A stretch of DNA of 64,000 bases from Heracleum sosnowskyi (GCA_030848705.1 CM061245.1:44024711-44088710), one strand, 5' to 3'; shown: positions 22,471-33,711, counted from the stretch's first letter. The notes: generated from the sequence alone by a model not told the origin. A program made the numbers and translations.

Positions 22471-23254
22471 GGTACTCAAATTAGCTGTAGACAACAAGCA
22501 CAACAATGTCAGATATTAATACATCAACATTAAAGCATAAGTAGTATTATTCATATAATTGGAACTCAATTCGTCCCAATCTCTCAAATACAACTCAAAT
22601 ATGCAATCTCTCCAACCATATATCTCAAACATATAGTCTGTGGAAGAATGGTTTACCTGCGACAAGCAAGGTGATTTAAACGCCGGTGGAAAAAACCCTA
22701 ATTTCATGAACATAAACCAGATTGGGTCACCAGATCTGACCGACGGCGTAACCTAATTTCACCGACTGAAAGTTGTGGAGAGATTATGGTGCACAGAGAG
22801 GGAGAGTTTGAATGTGAGTTGGGTAAAGTGATGTTGAAAGTGAATTGGGGGGAAGTTTGATATTTTGGGGGGGAAGTGAATTGGTAAAGTGATGTTGCCG
22901 GTTTTTAGAGTATTAAGTCAATAAGCCATAATGTTCCAAGTGCAGTCAAATCTTACTAAACTTAAATTTGAAACTATTTTCTATTTTATTTTTGTAAAAA
23001 ATATATATATAATATTTATGATAATATGTATCTAAATAATTTTAATATATTTATTTAATTATTTAATTATTTCGTGTACTTTCGTTTCGTGTCGTGTACC
23101 CAAGGGTAAATCCAAAACCGACACGAAATTCGCTCGTGTAATTTCGTGTTCGTGTATTTTCGTGTTCGTGTACCGAAAAGGTAAAACCAAACCCGTTATT
23201 ATCGTGTCGTTTTCGTGACGTGTTTTCGTGTCGTGTACGAAATTGCCGGCTCTA

Positions 23255-23808
23255 GTCGAATCTCGTTCTTTCGAGTAGTACTTTGGCCAGATCCCTCAAA
23301 AAATGTCGTACAAGATAAATTCCCGATTTTTCGATTATTTTTCCCCAACATCACAATGCGTATCCATTAACATCCGTACGGTTGGATCGTCGAAAAATGC
23401 ATTAAAAAAAATTATTTCCCCAATCGGGGTCGAATCTCGTTCTTTCGAGTAGTACTTTGGCCAGATCCCTCAAAAAATGTCGTACAAGATAAATTCCCGA
23501 TTTTTCGATTATTTTTCCCCAACATCACAATGCGTATCCATTAACATCCGTACGGTTGGATCGTCGAAAAATGCATTAAAAAAAATTATTTCCCCAATCG
23601 GGGTCGAATCTCGTTCTTTCGAGTAGTACTTTGGCCAGATCCCTCAAAAAATGTCGTACAAGATAAATTCCCGATTTTTCGATTATTTTTCCCCAACATC
23701 ACAATGCGTATCCATTAACATCCGTACGGTTGGATCGTCGAAAAATGCATTAAAAAAAATTATTTCCACTTTCGGGGTCGAATCTCGTTCTTTCGAGTAG
23801 TACTTTCA
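23255..23808. repeat. Tandem 174-bp repeat, 3 full copies plus 32 bp
   Basis: Copies start with GTCGAATCTCGTTC at 23255, 23429, 23603 and (partial) 23777, exact spacing 174 bp, almost no divergence. Each has an AT-rich half and a half with several CG-containing words. After the last partial copy the sequence TACTTTCATCCACAACGAT occurs at 23801 and recurs near 24407, just before the TNPD leader. Confidence 0.95.
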
Positions 23809-24490
23809 TCCACAACGATAAATTTAGATTTTTTTTTAAATTTTGCATATGTCTTCTAAATATTCCAAAATGATTTAAAAAAATTAGATGAATTAAATTT
23901 GGAGTTTTGGTATTTTAAAATGATTTTTGAAAATTAATTTTCATTTTGAGGTAAAACTTGTAAAAATCATAATAAATTCATTTTTGATCCCAAAATTATT
24001 TTAAAAATATGGGAATGAAGCTAATTTTGTGATCTTGTTTTTTTTAATTAAAATTTTGATTTTAGAAATTATCTTCTATTTAAACTTCAGATTAATAAGT
24101 GATTAAATTTGATTTTCAGCAAAGTAGTATAATAAATTAGTAAAGTAGAGGTTACATATGGTTATGTTTTAACCCTAATTCATTGCTACACACAGCAGTA
24201 GCCACACTCTCTTCTATTTTGCCGCCTAAAACAAGAACCCCAATCATATCCTTTTTTTCCCTCTTATACAACAACAATTGGTTCTAGATTTGATTGAAAT
24301 ACCTAAGTGGAAAGCTTATTCTCTCAATTGGAAACCACACTAGCTGCCGCTTCTAATCGGATTCAAACAAGTAGCTTCAAACAAGCAGCCGACAGAAACC
24401 ACTCATACTTTCATCCACAACGATTTCATCCCTAATTTCAGTAAGTCATGTGTTAAATATATGCTAATTTTTGAATTTTATGCTTTGATA

Positions 24491-24645
24491 TATGCTCGTA
24501 ATTGCTGTAGTTATGCTGTAATATGCTCGTAATTGCTGTAGTTATGCTGTAATATGCTCGTAATTGGTTTAGTTATGCTGTAATATGCTCGTAATTGGTT
24601 TAGTTATGCTGTAATATGCTCGTAATTGCTGTAGTTAGGCTGTAG
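24491..24645. repeat. Tandem 31-bp repeat, 5 copies, in the TNPD leader
   Basis: Units begin TATGCTCGTAATTG at 24491, 24522, 24553, 24584 and 24615. Two variants alternate (TTGCTG against TTGGTT). The last copy ends 3 bp before the TNPD ATG. Most of the array probably lies in a 5' UTR intron. Confidence 0.92.
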
Positions 24646-24647
24646 TT

Positions 24648-27600
24648 ATGGATAAGTCTTGGATGGTAACCGATAGAAACAGTGAACCATATATGGATGG
24701 AGTTGTAGCATTTATCGATTTTGCGGTTTCTCATCTGAATATGTCAACGAAGACTATTCCATGTCCATGTGTAAGCTGTTTAAACCACTTCTCTCTTTCG
24801 GTGGATGAGGTCCATTACCACTTACTCGTTAAGGGATTCGATCGGAATTATACAAGGTGGATTAAACATGGAGAAGAAGACAAGCCAACAACTTTCAACC
24901 AGTTTGATGCAGTAGAATTTCCAACAGATGCTGCAGAAACAATAGAAATGGTAAAAGCTACGGAAGACAATTTCATAGCTGACATTGACAAGTTTCAAGA
25001 ACTACTTGCAGATGCGGAGAAGCCCTTGTATAAATATTGTCCTAACTTCACAAAGTTGTCTGCAACAGTTGAACTACTAAACTTGAAGAGTAAGCATGGA
25101 ATGACAAATAATTGCTTTACTGAAATGCTAATTCTGTTGAAAAGGATGCTGCCTGCAGAACGTAACGAGATGGTGAACAACACATATGAGGCCAAAAAGA
25201 TAATGACAGCAATGGGGTCAGGATACGAAAAGATACATGCTTGCATTAACAACTGCATTCTTTACAGGAAGGATTACAAGGACATGGTGGTATGTCCAAC
25301 TTGTGGCATGTCACGGTGGAAGGTGGATGAGAAGACTAAAGTCATATACGAAAATGTTCCTACAAAGGTATTATGGTACTTCCCCCTTATTCCACGACTG
25401 AAACGACTTTATAAAGTGAAAAGCATATCAAAAGATTTGATATGGCACTCCACCAGTTCGAAAAAGCCCGGTGTTCTACGGCACCCATCTGATTCACCTG
25501 CATGGAAAGCAATAGACGACAAATTTCCGGAAATTGCATCTGATCCAAGAAATCTTCGGCTTGGCATTTCCACAGACGGGGTTGATGTAAACAGAGGGAA
25601 TAGGAATCACAGTGTGTGGCCAGTATTAACTGTCATTTACAACCTTCCACCTTGGTTGTGTATGAAAAGAAAGTTCATCATGCTTTCGTTATTAATATCG
25701 GGAACGCCTGGAAACGATATCGATGTGTTTTTGGATCCTTTGATCGATGATCTGGAGCTCTTGTTTGAAGAAGGTGTTGAAACATATGATTCCTATGCAC
25801 AGGAACAATTCACTTTACGTGCTGTTGTCTTATGGACGATTAATGATTACCCTGCTCTTGGTGCATTATGTGGCTGTCCTTATAGTGGATTCCATGGTTG
25901 TGTGGTGTGCAGGAAAGAAACTCATTGTGTAAGACTTCCGTTCTCTGCCAAGCAGAGTTATGGTGGTCACCGAAGATATCTACCATATAGTCATCCCTTC
26001 AGAAAGCAAACTAAGGCATTCAATGGAAAAGAAGAGTGGGGAACTGCTGCAGATCCTATGACAGGGGAAGAAATATTCAACGAGGTTAAATTTATTCGGA
26101 ATATGTGGGGGAAGGGATATAAGGATAAAGATTCAGAACTGATGGAGACTTCGACTGGAAGAGGGGGGAAAACAAAAAAGAGTATTGGCGGACAGAAAGA
26201 ACAGACCTATTGGAAGAAATTCAACATATGGAATCGACGACTTAGGTATTGGCGGTATAATTTGGTCCAACATTGTATTGATTTCATGCACACTGAGAAG
26301 AATGTGGCTGAGAGTATTATCGGAACATTACTAAATGTTCCGGGCAAGACGAAAGATGGGTTGCACGCTCGAAAGGATCTGGCACATTTTGGGATAAGAC
26401 AAGAGTTGCAGGCTAAAAGTCAAGGCGAGAAGACATTACTTCCTGCAGCCTGCTACACATTAACTAAAGATGAAAAAGACATGTTCTGTGGCACATTACA
26501 CAACTTAAGGGCTCCGCAAGGTTATTGTTCCAACTTTTCTAGTTTGGTGAATGAAAAGGATAGGAAGCTTATGGGACTTAAATCACATGATTACCATATG
26601 CTTATGCAACAGTTCTTGCCAATTGCAATACGGTCTATCATGCCTAAACCCACAAGATATGCTATTATCAGACTTTGTTTTTTTTTCAAATCAATATGTA
26701 GCAAAGAAATCAATGTAGCAGAACTCGATAAATTGCATGAGGAGCTTTGTGTTACACTGTGCTTGATGGAGAAATACTTTACCCCATCCTTTCTTGATGT
26801 TATGCTTCATCTAACTGTGCACCTTGTTAGAGAGGTCAAATTATGTGGCCCAATATGCTTTCGGTGGATGTATCCCTTTGAGAGGATGATGAAAGTTATT
26901 AAAGGGCATGTGCGGAACAAAGCTTACCCAGAAGGATGCATTGCTGAGGAACATATTGCAGAAGAAACAATTGCGTTCTTCAACGAATACAAAAAATGCA
27001 TGAGGTCCATTGATATTCCAGAACACCAGCACAACACATCTGAAAATGGTAATGAAGAGGGAATTCCTTTGTCAGCTGGTAAACCAGTTGAAGTTTCTCA
27101 AGATCTCTACATGAAAGCACATTTCTATGTACTGCAAAATACGCCTGAAGTTGTGCCGTATATCGAGTAAGGACTCCTACTGAACATGTTTATTTGTGTT
27201 TTTCTTTTATTTAACAGTAGGATCATATTTGATACTCATTTTTGTACTTGCAGACAACACATGACATTTTTGAAAAACAAACATCCTGGTAAACAACAAG
27301 CATGGCTGGAGAAAGAGCATAGCACAACGTTTGGTCACTGGTTACGCAACAAGGTAATATTTAAATCAGTATGATCTTAGTTTTTTCTCAATTGTAATTT
27401 GTGCAAGCTGAATCTTATCCTTGTTATTGTGTAATTTAGGTTGAAAGCGAGTTATCGATCTCCAACGAAAGTGTATCAGAAACAGTTAAGTGGATCTCAC
27501 ATGGAGCACGCAGAATCGTGAACAAATACGATGTATATGACATCAATGGCTATACATTTCGTACAAAAATTCGTGATGGCAGAATTCACCAGAACAGTGG

Positions 27601-28081
27601 GGTTTGTGTAGAGGCAACTGAGATGCACATTTCTAAAGAAGTAGTAACCTATGGAAAGAACTTTTATTACGGGGTTCTACGAGAGATATGGGTACTAGAT
27701 TATCATATTAAGAAAATTCCTCTTTTCATGTGCGACTGGGTTGACAGTAGAAATGGTGTCAAGCAAGATGGCTTGGGTTACACGTTGGTCGAACTTAACA
27801 GATTAGGCCACAAGGATGATCCGTTCATATTGGCCTCACAAGCACGACAGGTGTTTTATGTTAAAGACCAGCTGGATAAAAAAATGTCTATTGTCTTGAT
27901 GACACCTCCTAAGAATTATAGAGATCTGTACGATGATGTCAATGAGGATTTCAGTACTGTAATTTTTCCTCACAATGATAATATATTACCACCTGTAGAT
28001 CCACGTGACTTGGGTAATGAATCTCGTGATGATTACTTCAGACAGGACTGTAAGGGTATTATTATACGTAATGCTAACTGA
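24648..28081 (+). CDS. TNPD transposase of the CACTA element (TNP2 family)
   Basis: Catalytic DDE transposase. Three exons: 24648-27166, 27254-27353 and 27440-28081, predicted 1086 aa, all in frame. The N-terminus (from MDKSWM) is the Transpos_assoc domain with CPCVSCLN. Transposase_21 follows with the acidic residues in ISTDGVD (Asp310), TINDYPALGALCGC (Asp400) and HCIDFMHTEKNVAESIIG (Glu550), the expected D-D-E set. The DUF4218 region has MLHLTVHLVREVKLCGPICFRWMYPFERMM split here as HLTVHLVRE and CFRWMYPFERMMK. Exon 3 carries the DUF4216 domain (YYGVLREIWVLDYHIKKIPL; FCDWVD-like FMCDWVDS; FILASQARQVFYV). Length and domain order match intact family members. An alternative donor at 28050 (GACT/GTAAGG) could skip the stop and join the next ORF. 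Nothing is disrupted. Confidence 0.92.
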
Positions 28082-28221
28082 ATCCGGTAATTATTATCAT
28101 TATGTTTGTCATTTTCCATGTTTTTTATGTAATGCTAAATTCTATTGTATGGTTAAATTCTATGCTCTGTTTGAATTCCTGTTTTTTTTCTCCAGGTGTG
28201 TGCAAAGAAAGAGACCTGATC

Positions 28222-28658
28222 ATGATGTCGTCTTCAAATTCCTACAGCTCAAACCAAAATCGATGTGATCTGTGCTACTGTGGTCTTCCTGCCCGGATTA
28301 GAACATCAAACACACTTGACAACCCTGGAAGAAGATTTCGGGTGTGCCACAAATCAAGTTCATTGGTAAGCTGATGTCTATCAGTTTCATCTGTTAAATT
28401 TAATAAACAGCTTTTAATTTGAATTCCCTTTTCAAGTCTTCTGGACCCAAATGTTCGTTTTGGGAATGGATTGATCCTGAACCAGTTGGCATGAAGATCA
28501 AGATCCAGAAAGAAGTTGATGTTGTGAAGACTGACCTGCAAAACTGCATGTCAACAGTTGAAGATCTTCGAAAGGAGGTTCATGTCATACGTGGGAAGTT
28601 GTATAATGTTATCATTGTCTTGGTCATTTTCTTTGTTTTTTATTTGATGAAGAATTAA
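28222..28658 (+). CDS. GRF-type zinc finger protein with C-terminal membrane segment
   Basis: Two exons, 28222-28365 and 28437-28658, predicted 121 aa from ATGATGTCG. The GRF zinc finger is complete: CDLCYCGLPARIRTSNT, then NPGRRFRVCHKS, then CSFWEWIDPE, with the conserved Cys set and the G-R-F core (GRRF). A short helical region (VVKTDLQNCMSTVEDLRKEV) and one hydrophobic segment (NVIIVLVIFFVFYLM) follow at the very end. Family knowledge: GRF fingers bind single-stranded or structured nucleic acid; small plant GRF proteins with a coiled coil and C-terminal membrane span are common. It starts 140 bp after the TNPD stop, inside the CACTA element, on the same strand. It is either a separate captured gene or the last exons of TNPD: splicing 28049 to 28196 keeps the frame through both. 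Confidence 0.85.
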
Positions 28659-29382
28659 TATGTAATGGTGAATTCTAATGTTGGCCGAATGACATGGATT
28701 AGTTGAATTGTTCTAGTTTTAAGCTTCATTATCAAGTTTTAAGCTCATCTGGTATGCAACTTGGATAAATCAAGTTTGTGTTTGTCATTTCTGGTTAATC
28801 TGCTATACCAATACTTCATGTCCAGTGGTCAAATATTTTGCCACACCCTAATGTAATAATGTGACAGATCAGTTGGAAATGAGGATCCTCAAAACAGAAT
28901 GCTCTGTTCCTGAAAACAGAGTACTTTTTAGTCACACAATAATACAGTCACTAGTTTTTAGCTGCCTTAGCGAACAAAGATCTGACATAATGCAGAAAAC
29001 TCTACTTTTTAGTCACATATAAAATGTAGTGACCATAGGTTATTTCACATTTAGCCACATCCCCGAAAATGACTGTGACCGTTTGGTAACATTTAGATAC
29101 AGCAAAGAAGCGTCACTATTTTTTGTCACACTTCTATCTCTCAAGTATGACTATAAATGTTGGATTTGGTCAAAGTCAACAAAAAAAACATGCTGTTTCA
29201 TCTCTCACTTGTCACACTTTTATAAATTGTGACTAAATCTTCCAAAAAATGTGTCTTCGGTCACTCGAAAAACAATTGTGTGGCTAAAACTTGGGACGAT
29301 GATCTTTAGCCACTCGTTTGTTCCAAAGTGTCACAGCCCTTACTGTACAAAAGAGTGACGAAAGCCCAAATTTGACGTAGTG
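28659..29382. repeat. Right subterminal region of the CACTA element
   Basis: Non-coding. TTTAGTCACA- and TTTAGCCACA-type words (reverse complement of TGTGRCTAAA) occur around 28927, 29010, 29051 and 29310, and forward copies (GTGACTAAATC, GTGTGGCTAAAAC) near 29227 and 29277. It mirrors the left subterminal region and ends in the right inverted repeat. Confidence 0.75.
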
Positions 29383-29385
29383 TGT

Positions 29386-30412
29386 ACATAAAGGGGTCGA
29401 ATGTCACCGACATCTTATTTAGAGGCAGAACAAACTAACTTTGACTTATACTGCCCCTGCAAATAGCCACATGAATTAAAAAATTTACAAAAATTATTTA
29501 CTAATAAGACTAAGATGAAAAATTTTTTTGTAGGGAAACCCGGTCAACTTAAGGCATCAGCAGTACACTATGTTTTACTAATAATAAAAAAACTTAAAAC
29601 GATGAACAAGTAAAGAAACAGAGCATGCATAGAGCTGCTGATGCAGCATGCATTAAAATTCAGCAGGACTTGGTACCACATCTACACTGGACTTGCCAAA
29701 TCCACCTTAAAAACCACGTAAGAAGTCGATGATGAAGGCGACAACGAGCTGTTGCTGGAAGTTTCTTGCCACGAAAGGCCTTGAGTCATTGTCACAAAAT
29801 CTATCTATGACACGTTTCTTGCCAGGAAAGGCCTTGAGTCATTGCCACAAAATCTATCTATGACATGTTGCTAGATCCCTTACTCTTGAACAGGTGATGT
29901 AAATCAGTTGATAACTCCGTTGTAATTATTTTGTTGCTTTTACCTGACTAATGCATCACATAGTCTATGTATTTTAAGATGAAATGTTTAAACCCTGCCA
30001 CCTCCGCCTCCGGCATCCATTTTGCTGGTTCCAACTTCCAACAAATCGTTTTATATCGTATAGTCTACCACCACTCATAAAAAACTTGGGCTCAAACCCA
30101 AAGCTCAAAACGCTATTGAAAGGATACCAATTGAGTTGCATGCGTCGGAAAATTATTGAATAATATTTAATTTGCCTCCTAATTAACATATTAGATTCGT
30201 TGAGGATTAATTAATTACTTATGCCAGACAATGCAAATGCTTAACCAAATTAAAATATATCAAGTAAAGTAGATTTGGTTGCAAACAAAATTATATACAA
30301 TCTGTACGGAAATTGCTTCGGTACTCATGATGCATGGATCCAGAAAATAAGTCATTATTATTATTATATAAAAAGCTTATAGAACATCATACTCATTGCT
30401 AGACACTGGAAA
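29386..30412. other. Spacer between the CACTA element and the RNase T2 gene
   Basis: No gene is recognised apart from the possible end of the split ORF at 29386-29422. Two tandem copies of a 53-bp unit beginning GTTTCTTGCCA lie at 29761-29813 and 29814-29866 with three differences. The part next to 30412 should hold the RNase 3' UTR, with an AATAATAATAAT run near 30354-30370. Confidence 0.6.
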
Positions 30413-30960
30413 TTAAAGAAGAAATATATTTTCTTCTTCTGTTTTACCACCTCCACAGTTGTTATAGTTTGGGTCAATTCTTTGCGGACAAGATACGAAT
30501 TCATACACATTCAGGATTTTTGTGTCGTCTATTTTCTTAATACAGATTGCAGCACTTTTCAAGTAGTAAAGTGTTCCAACTTGTTGACACCCAAGATACA
30601 TACTGAATCCCGCTCCAATTTTAGTTTGTATCGCTTTTTCAATAGCACCTCTGGAATATTTGACTGTACTGGATATTTTGATTCCATTAGTCTCCAACAA
30701 CTTTGTAATGTTGTTGTTCAGACTCACTCTGTCTGCAAAGTTCAGATAATTTGTAGCGGTCCAATCTTTTAAGCACACCCCGTGCTTCCTGTACTCGTGA
30801 CCCCAGAGTCTAAAAGCTGTCATTCCTTGAATTATCGGCGGCCAAGATTTACTTAGTCGTGCTTCAAATTTCTTCAACTGAATGCATGGAGTTTTTTTTT
30901 ATTAATACAATATATGTGGAGCATAAGAGGGAGGGAGAGGGAGAGGGAGAGAGAGAGGGA

Positions 30961-31053
<93 letters not shown>

Positions 31054-31318
31054 CCACGCCAATGGGGATTGGGGGTTCAACTCTGCAATTATCCACGGTC
31101 CTCCCACTTGCATCTCCGGCCCAGATGCCGTGCATAAAGAAACGGTCGGGTAAATTTGGTACACAGTGATCCTCGATCAAATACTTGCAGTATGTAGGAG
31201 CCCATGTTATAGCATATTGGTAATGGGTAACATCCTTATACTCGCCAATACTTTGGGCAGTATAAACAATGTTAGATACTAGGGCGGCTAAGAACAAAAC
31301 ATATACGAGGGTTTTCAT
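30413..31318 (-). CDS. Secreted ribonuclease, RNase T2 family (S-like RNase)
   Basis: Endoribonuclease that cleaves RNA through a 2',3'-cyclic phosphate; expected to enter the secretory pathway. Two exons, 31318-31055 and 30877-30413, predicted 242 aa. The start chosen is MKTLVYVLFLAALVSN, a clean signal peptide; an ATG 54 bp upstream is in frame, but the TATA box at 31393-31398 puts transcription start almost on top of it. Active-site block I is FFMHGIWAGD (His63; usual form FTIHGLWPD), block II is LWGHEYRKHGVC (His115, Glu116, His120), so all catalytic residues are present. Cysteines near residues 44, 52 and 78 and late ones (FVSCPQ, NNCGGG) fit the disulfides. The intron lies between the two blocks, the usual site, and starts directly with a long (CT)n run on the coding strand. 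No break is seen. Length is near the family norm. S-like rather than self-incompatibility RNase is inferred only from the absence of further evidence. Confidence 0.88.
30926..31050. repeat. (GA)n microsatellite in the RNase T2 intron
   Basis: About 120 bp of GA (CT on the gene strand) with a few GGGAG interruptions at the left end. It begins 3 bp after the splice donor and fills most of the 177-bp intron. The long open frames it creates on both strands are artefacts. Confidence 0.97.
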
Positions 31319-31392
31319 GACTAATATTGTTAAAGCCAAGCCTAAACAGAGAACTAAGTGAATTTGCTGCATGCATGCAACACAAATGCAAA

Positions 31393-31398
31393 TTTATA
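31393..31398 (-). promoter_or_regulatory. TATA box of the RNase T2 gene
   Basis: CCTATAAATTTGC on the minus strand. About 30 bp downstream is the first in-frame ATG at 31372, so most transcripts should use the ATG at 31318. Confidence 0.6.
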
Positions 31399-31399
31399 G

Positions 31400-32069
31400 G
31401 TAAAAGCTGTAAGCAATTGTATTGGGCAAGTGATGACGTTCAAACTTTATCAATGCCGATTAATGTTGTTTAGTAGTACACTCCAAGAGATTATGGAAAG
31501 TTTGTTACTACTGTATACTTATTTAGCTAATAGTTTTTATAAGTAAAATATTTATTAGCATATTGTTTCTAGTTAAAATATCTTGAAGATGAATTTGGCC
31601 AAGTCCAAACCTTTATAGTAGGACACTTCAGGATGTATAATATAATTAAGGAAAGTTTGTTATGGTTAAGATGACCCTATAACTTTATTACACTCCAAGA
31701 TGTCTAATCCAAAGTTGTTACCACCCTAACCAACATTCTTGCTGTAATTGTTTATTAGCTTATAATTTTTAGTAAAATACTTATTATTTGCACATTGCTT
31801 TTAGTTAAATCTTAAAAGAGTGTTCCTATCAAAAAATAATAATCTTAAAAGAGTATTTGTCCAAGTTAATACGTTTGTTAAAAATCCTTTAATAGTACAC
31901 TCCAATATTAATTATTTAAGGGAAGTTTGTCTAGTCAAGAAATTCAATTCTTATTGCTTAATATAAAGAGTGAAATATTGATTGAAAACAATTTGTTTAG
32001 AATAACTAATTTGTTACATATATTTCGTTATTGTTTTATTTTTATATTACAAACATAAAACATCCATTT
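31400..32069. other. RNase T2 5' flank, AT-rich, no gene
   Basis: Several degenerate direct repeats of TAGTACACTCCAA and GGAAAGTTTGTTA-type words occur at about 31470-31510, 31613-31700 and 31893-31930. No ORF or element end is recognised. Confidence 0.5.
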
Positions 32070-32455
32070 AAGGTTTTTTTTTTCATAAATACCCCATCTA
32101 GAAAATCTTTTTGCAAAAATACTTTTTTAATTTTTTTTTTTGCGAAAATATCATCTTTTAAAAATATTTTGCAAAATTCTTTCTGCAACAAATCAATCAA
32201 ATGCAACATGTTTGCAACCAAATATGCAACTGCATGCAAACCATATATACAAATTCAATTTTAAAATTTTCACAATTCACCAAAATTAACTAAATTCTAT
32301 CAACATGTTGCATTTGATTGATTTTATTGTAGAACGTATTTTTGCAGAAAATAATTCAAAATATGATATTTTTTAAAAACATATTTTTTTAAATATTTTG
32401 AGAAATGGTAAAATTGTAAAAAAACTTAAAATTTTTGATATTTTTAGTAAATGTC
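32070..32455. repeat. Foldback (MITE-like) element
   Basis: The two halves are imperfect inverted copies: AATCAATCAAATGCAACATG (32189-32208) pairs with its reverse complement at about 32302-32321. The outer parts match loosely through T-rich runs that flank words such as TTTTGCAAAAATAC. A target duplication is not clear. No coding. Confidence 0.5.
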
Positions 32456-32683
32456 CATTTAATTAATGTTTACTATTTTATTATATTTCATCAAACTCAA
32501 AAGACCTTAATTGGGAACATCATTGTATGAACTTTGTTGAACTTGTAAAATATCAAAAAAATGATGACATATTTACTTCTATAAAATTTGCCAATGTTGA
32601 CTTATAATCAGCAAAGATAGATTATCTAAAATTAAACAAGGGAAAAGATTGGAGATGAAAAAAAATGAATCATCATCAATATA

Positions 32684-33626
32684 TCAATACTATTATATAA
32701 TAAACGAAACATTAAAAGTTTGGTTGGTTGGTATGTTACATTGTGATTTTACTTAATTATCCTTTCTTAAATTCGTGTTTTTACTTAATTAACCTTACTT
32801 ATTTATAGGAATATATTATTAAATAATAATATTACCTATTTATAACTAATTACCTTTTTCACCTAAAATACATTCTTTTTTTATTTTTTCTAACAAATTT
32901 CCCTACTTTTTCAAATACATCATGGACAATTACTTTTTTTTTAAACTAAAACATGTTAGTTTTTCTATTTTCCCTTACTAAAATCCATCATTTTTCAAAA
33001 ATATCACGAACAAATTTTAGTTATTTATTTTAAACCTAATATTATAATTATTTTTTTAAAGTTTACCTATTTTAACATGCCTACTTATTTTTCTTAACAA
33101 ATGCAATTACTAAAAATATTAAAATATAAATAATCAAATACCTATTTATAACCAACTACCTTTTCAGCTAAAACACATTATAGATTTTTTCTAACAAAGT
33201 CCCTCATTTTCTAAATATATCACGGGAAATTGCCTTTTTCAATTTACTTTTTCTATTTTTCTCACTAAAATCCATTCTTTTTCTAAAAATATCACTGACA
33301 AACCCTTTAATTATTTATTTTAAAACGTATTTAAATAATTTAAATTATTAAATTTTAAAATCTCATTTTCCAAAAATATCACGGGCATTTACCTTTTTAA
33401 ACTAAATATATGTTACATTTTTTATTTTTTCATACTAAAACCCCTCATTTTCCAAAAATATAACGAGCAAACCCTTACTTATTTATTTTAAAATCTTTTT
33501 TAATAATTTTAATTAATTAAAAGTGTTTAGCTATTTTAACATGACTACTTATTTTTTTAACACAATTAAAAAAATAATAATAAAATAACAATTAACAATG
33601 CGTGCATCGCACGGGTTTTAAGCTAG
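32684..33626 (+). mobile_element. Non-autonomous Helitron, AT-rich
   Basis: Starts TC after an A (32683/32684) and ends GCTAG before a T (33626/33627), consistent with insertion between A and T. About 10 bp before the CTAG end is the small hairpin CGTGC-ATC-GCACG (33601-33613). No coding sequence. A diverged relative lies at 46776-47345, with the same opening (ATTAAAAGTTTGGT) and a degraded end. Confidence 0.65.

Positions 33627-33706
<80 letters not shown>
33627..33706. repeat. (TA)n microsatellite
   Basis: About 75 bp of nearly pure TA repeat directly after the Helitron end. Confidence 0.97.

Positions 33707-33711
<5 letters not shown>

Larger units (their letters stand above)
22471..24647. 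promoter_or_regulatory. Divergent intergenic region between TNPA-type and TNPD genes
   Basis: 2.2 kb separates the two start codons. From left to right it has the likely 5' UTR exon of the TNPA-type gene (about 22658-22800), an AT-rich part, a block full of CGTGTCGTG/TTCGTGT words (23070-23250), three tandem 174-bp repeats (23255-23776), another AT-rich part, and a likely 5' UTR exon and intron of TNPD (donor CAGTAAGTC near 24439, acceptor GGCTGTAG near 24643) that contains five 31-bp repeats. This region must hold both promoters. Confidence 0.6.
18267..29382. mobile_element. CACTA (En/Spm-type) DNA transposon, complete
   Basis: The ends are 28-bp terminal inverted repeats starting CACTACGTCAAATTT (18267-18294 and 29382-29355), differing at two positions, flanked by the 3-bp target duplication TGT (18264-18266 and 29383-29385). 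Both subterminal regions carry many copies of a TGTGRCTAAA-type word in either orientation, the usual arrangement for TNPA binding. Inside are a TNPA-type gene on the minus strand, a TNPD transposase on the plus strand and a downstream GRF-zinc-finger ORF. All three are open when spliced. The element sits inside what may have been a small host ORF. With perfect target duplication and intact genes it is young and possibly autonomous. Confidence 0.95.

Noticed and set aside
23255..23808. CRISPR-like array
   Set aside because: Units are contiguous 174-bp tandem copies with no unique spacers, in a plant transposon.
24491..24645. CRISPR-like 31-bp repeats
   Set aside because: Head-to-tail repeats without spacers, in the TNPD leader.
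30859..31153. Long open frames made of RE/ER repeats
   Set aside because: Products of the GA microsatellite read in frame; they lie in the RNase T2 intron.
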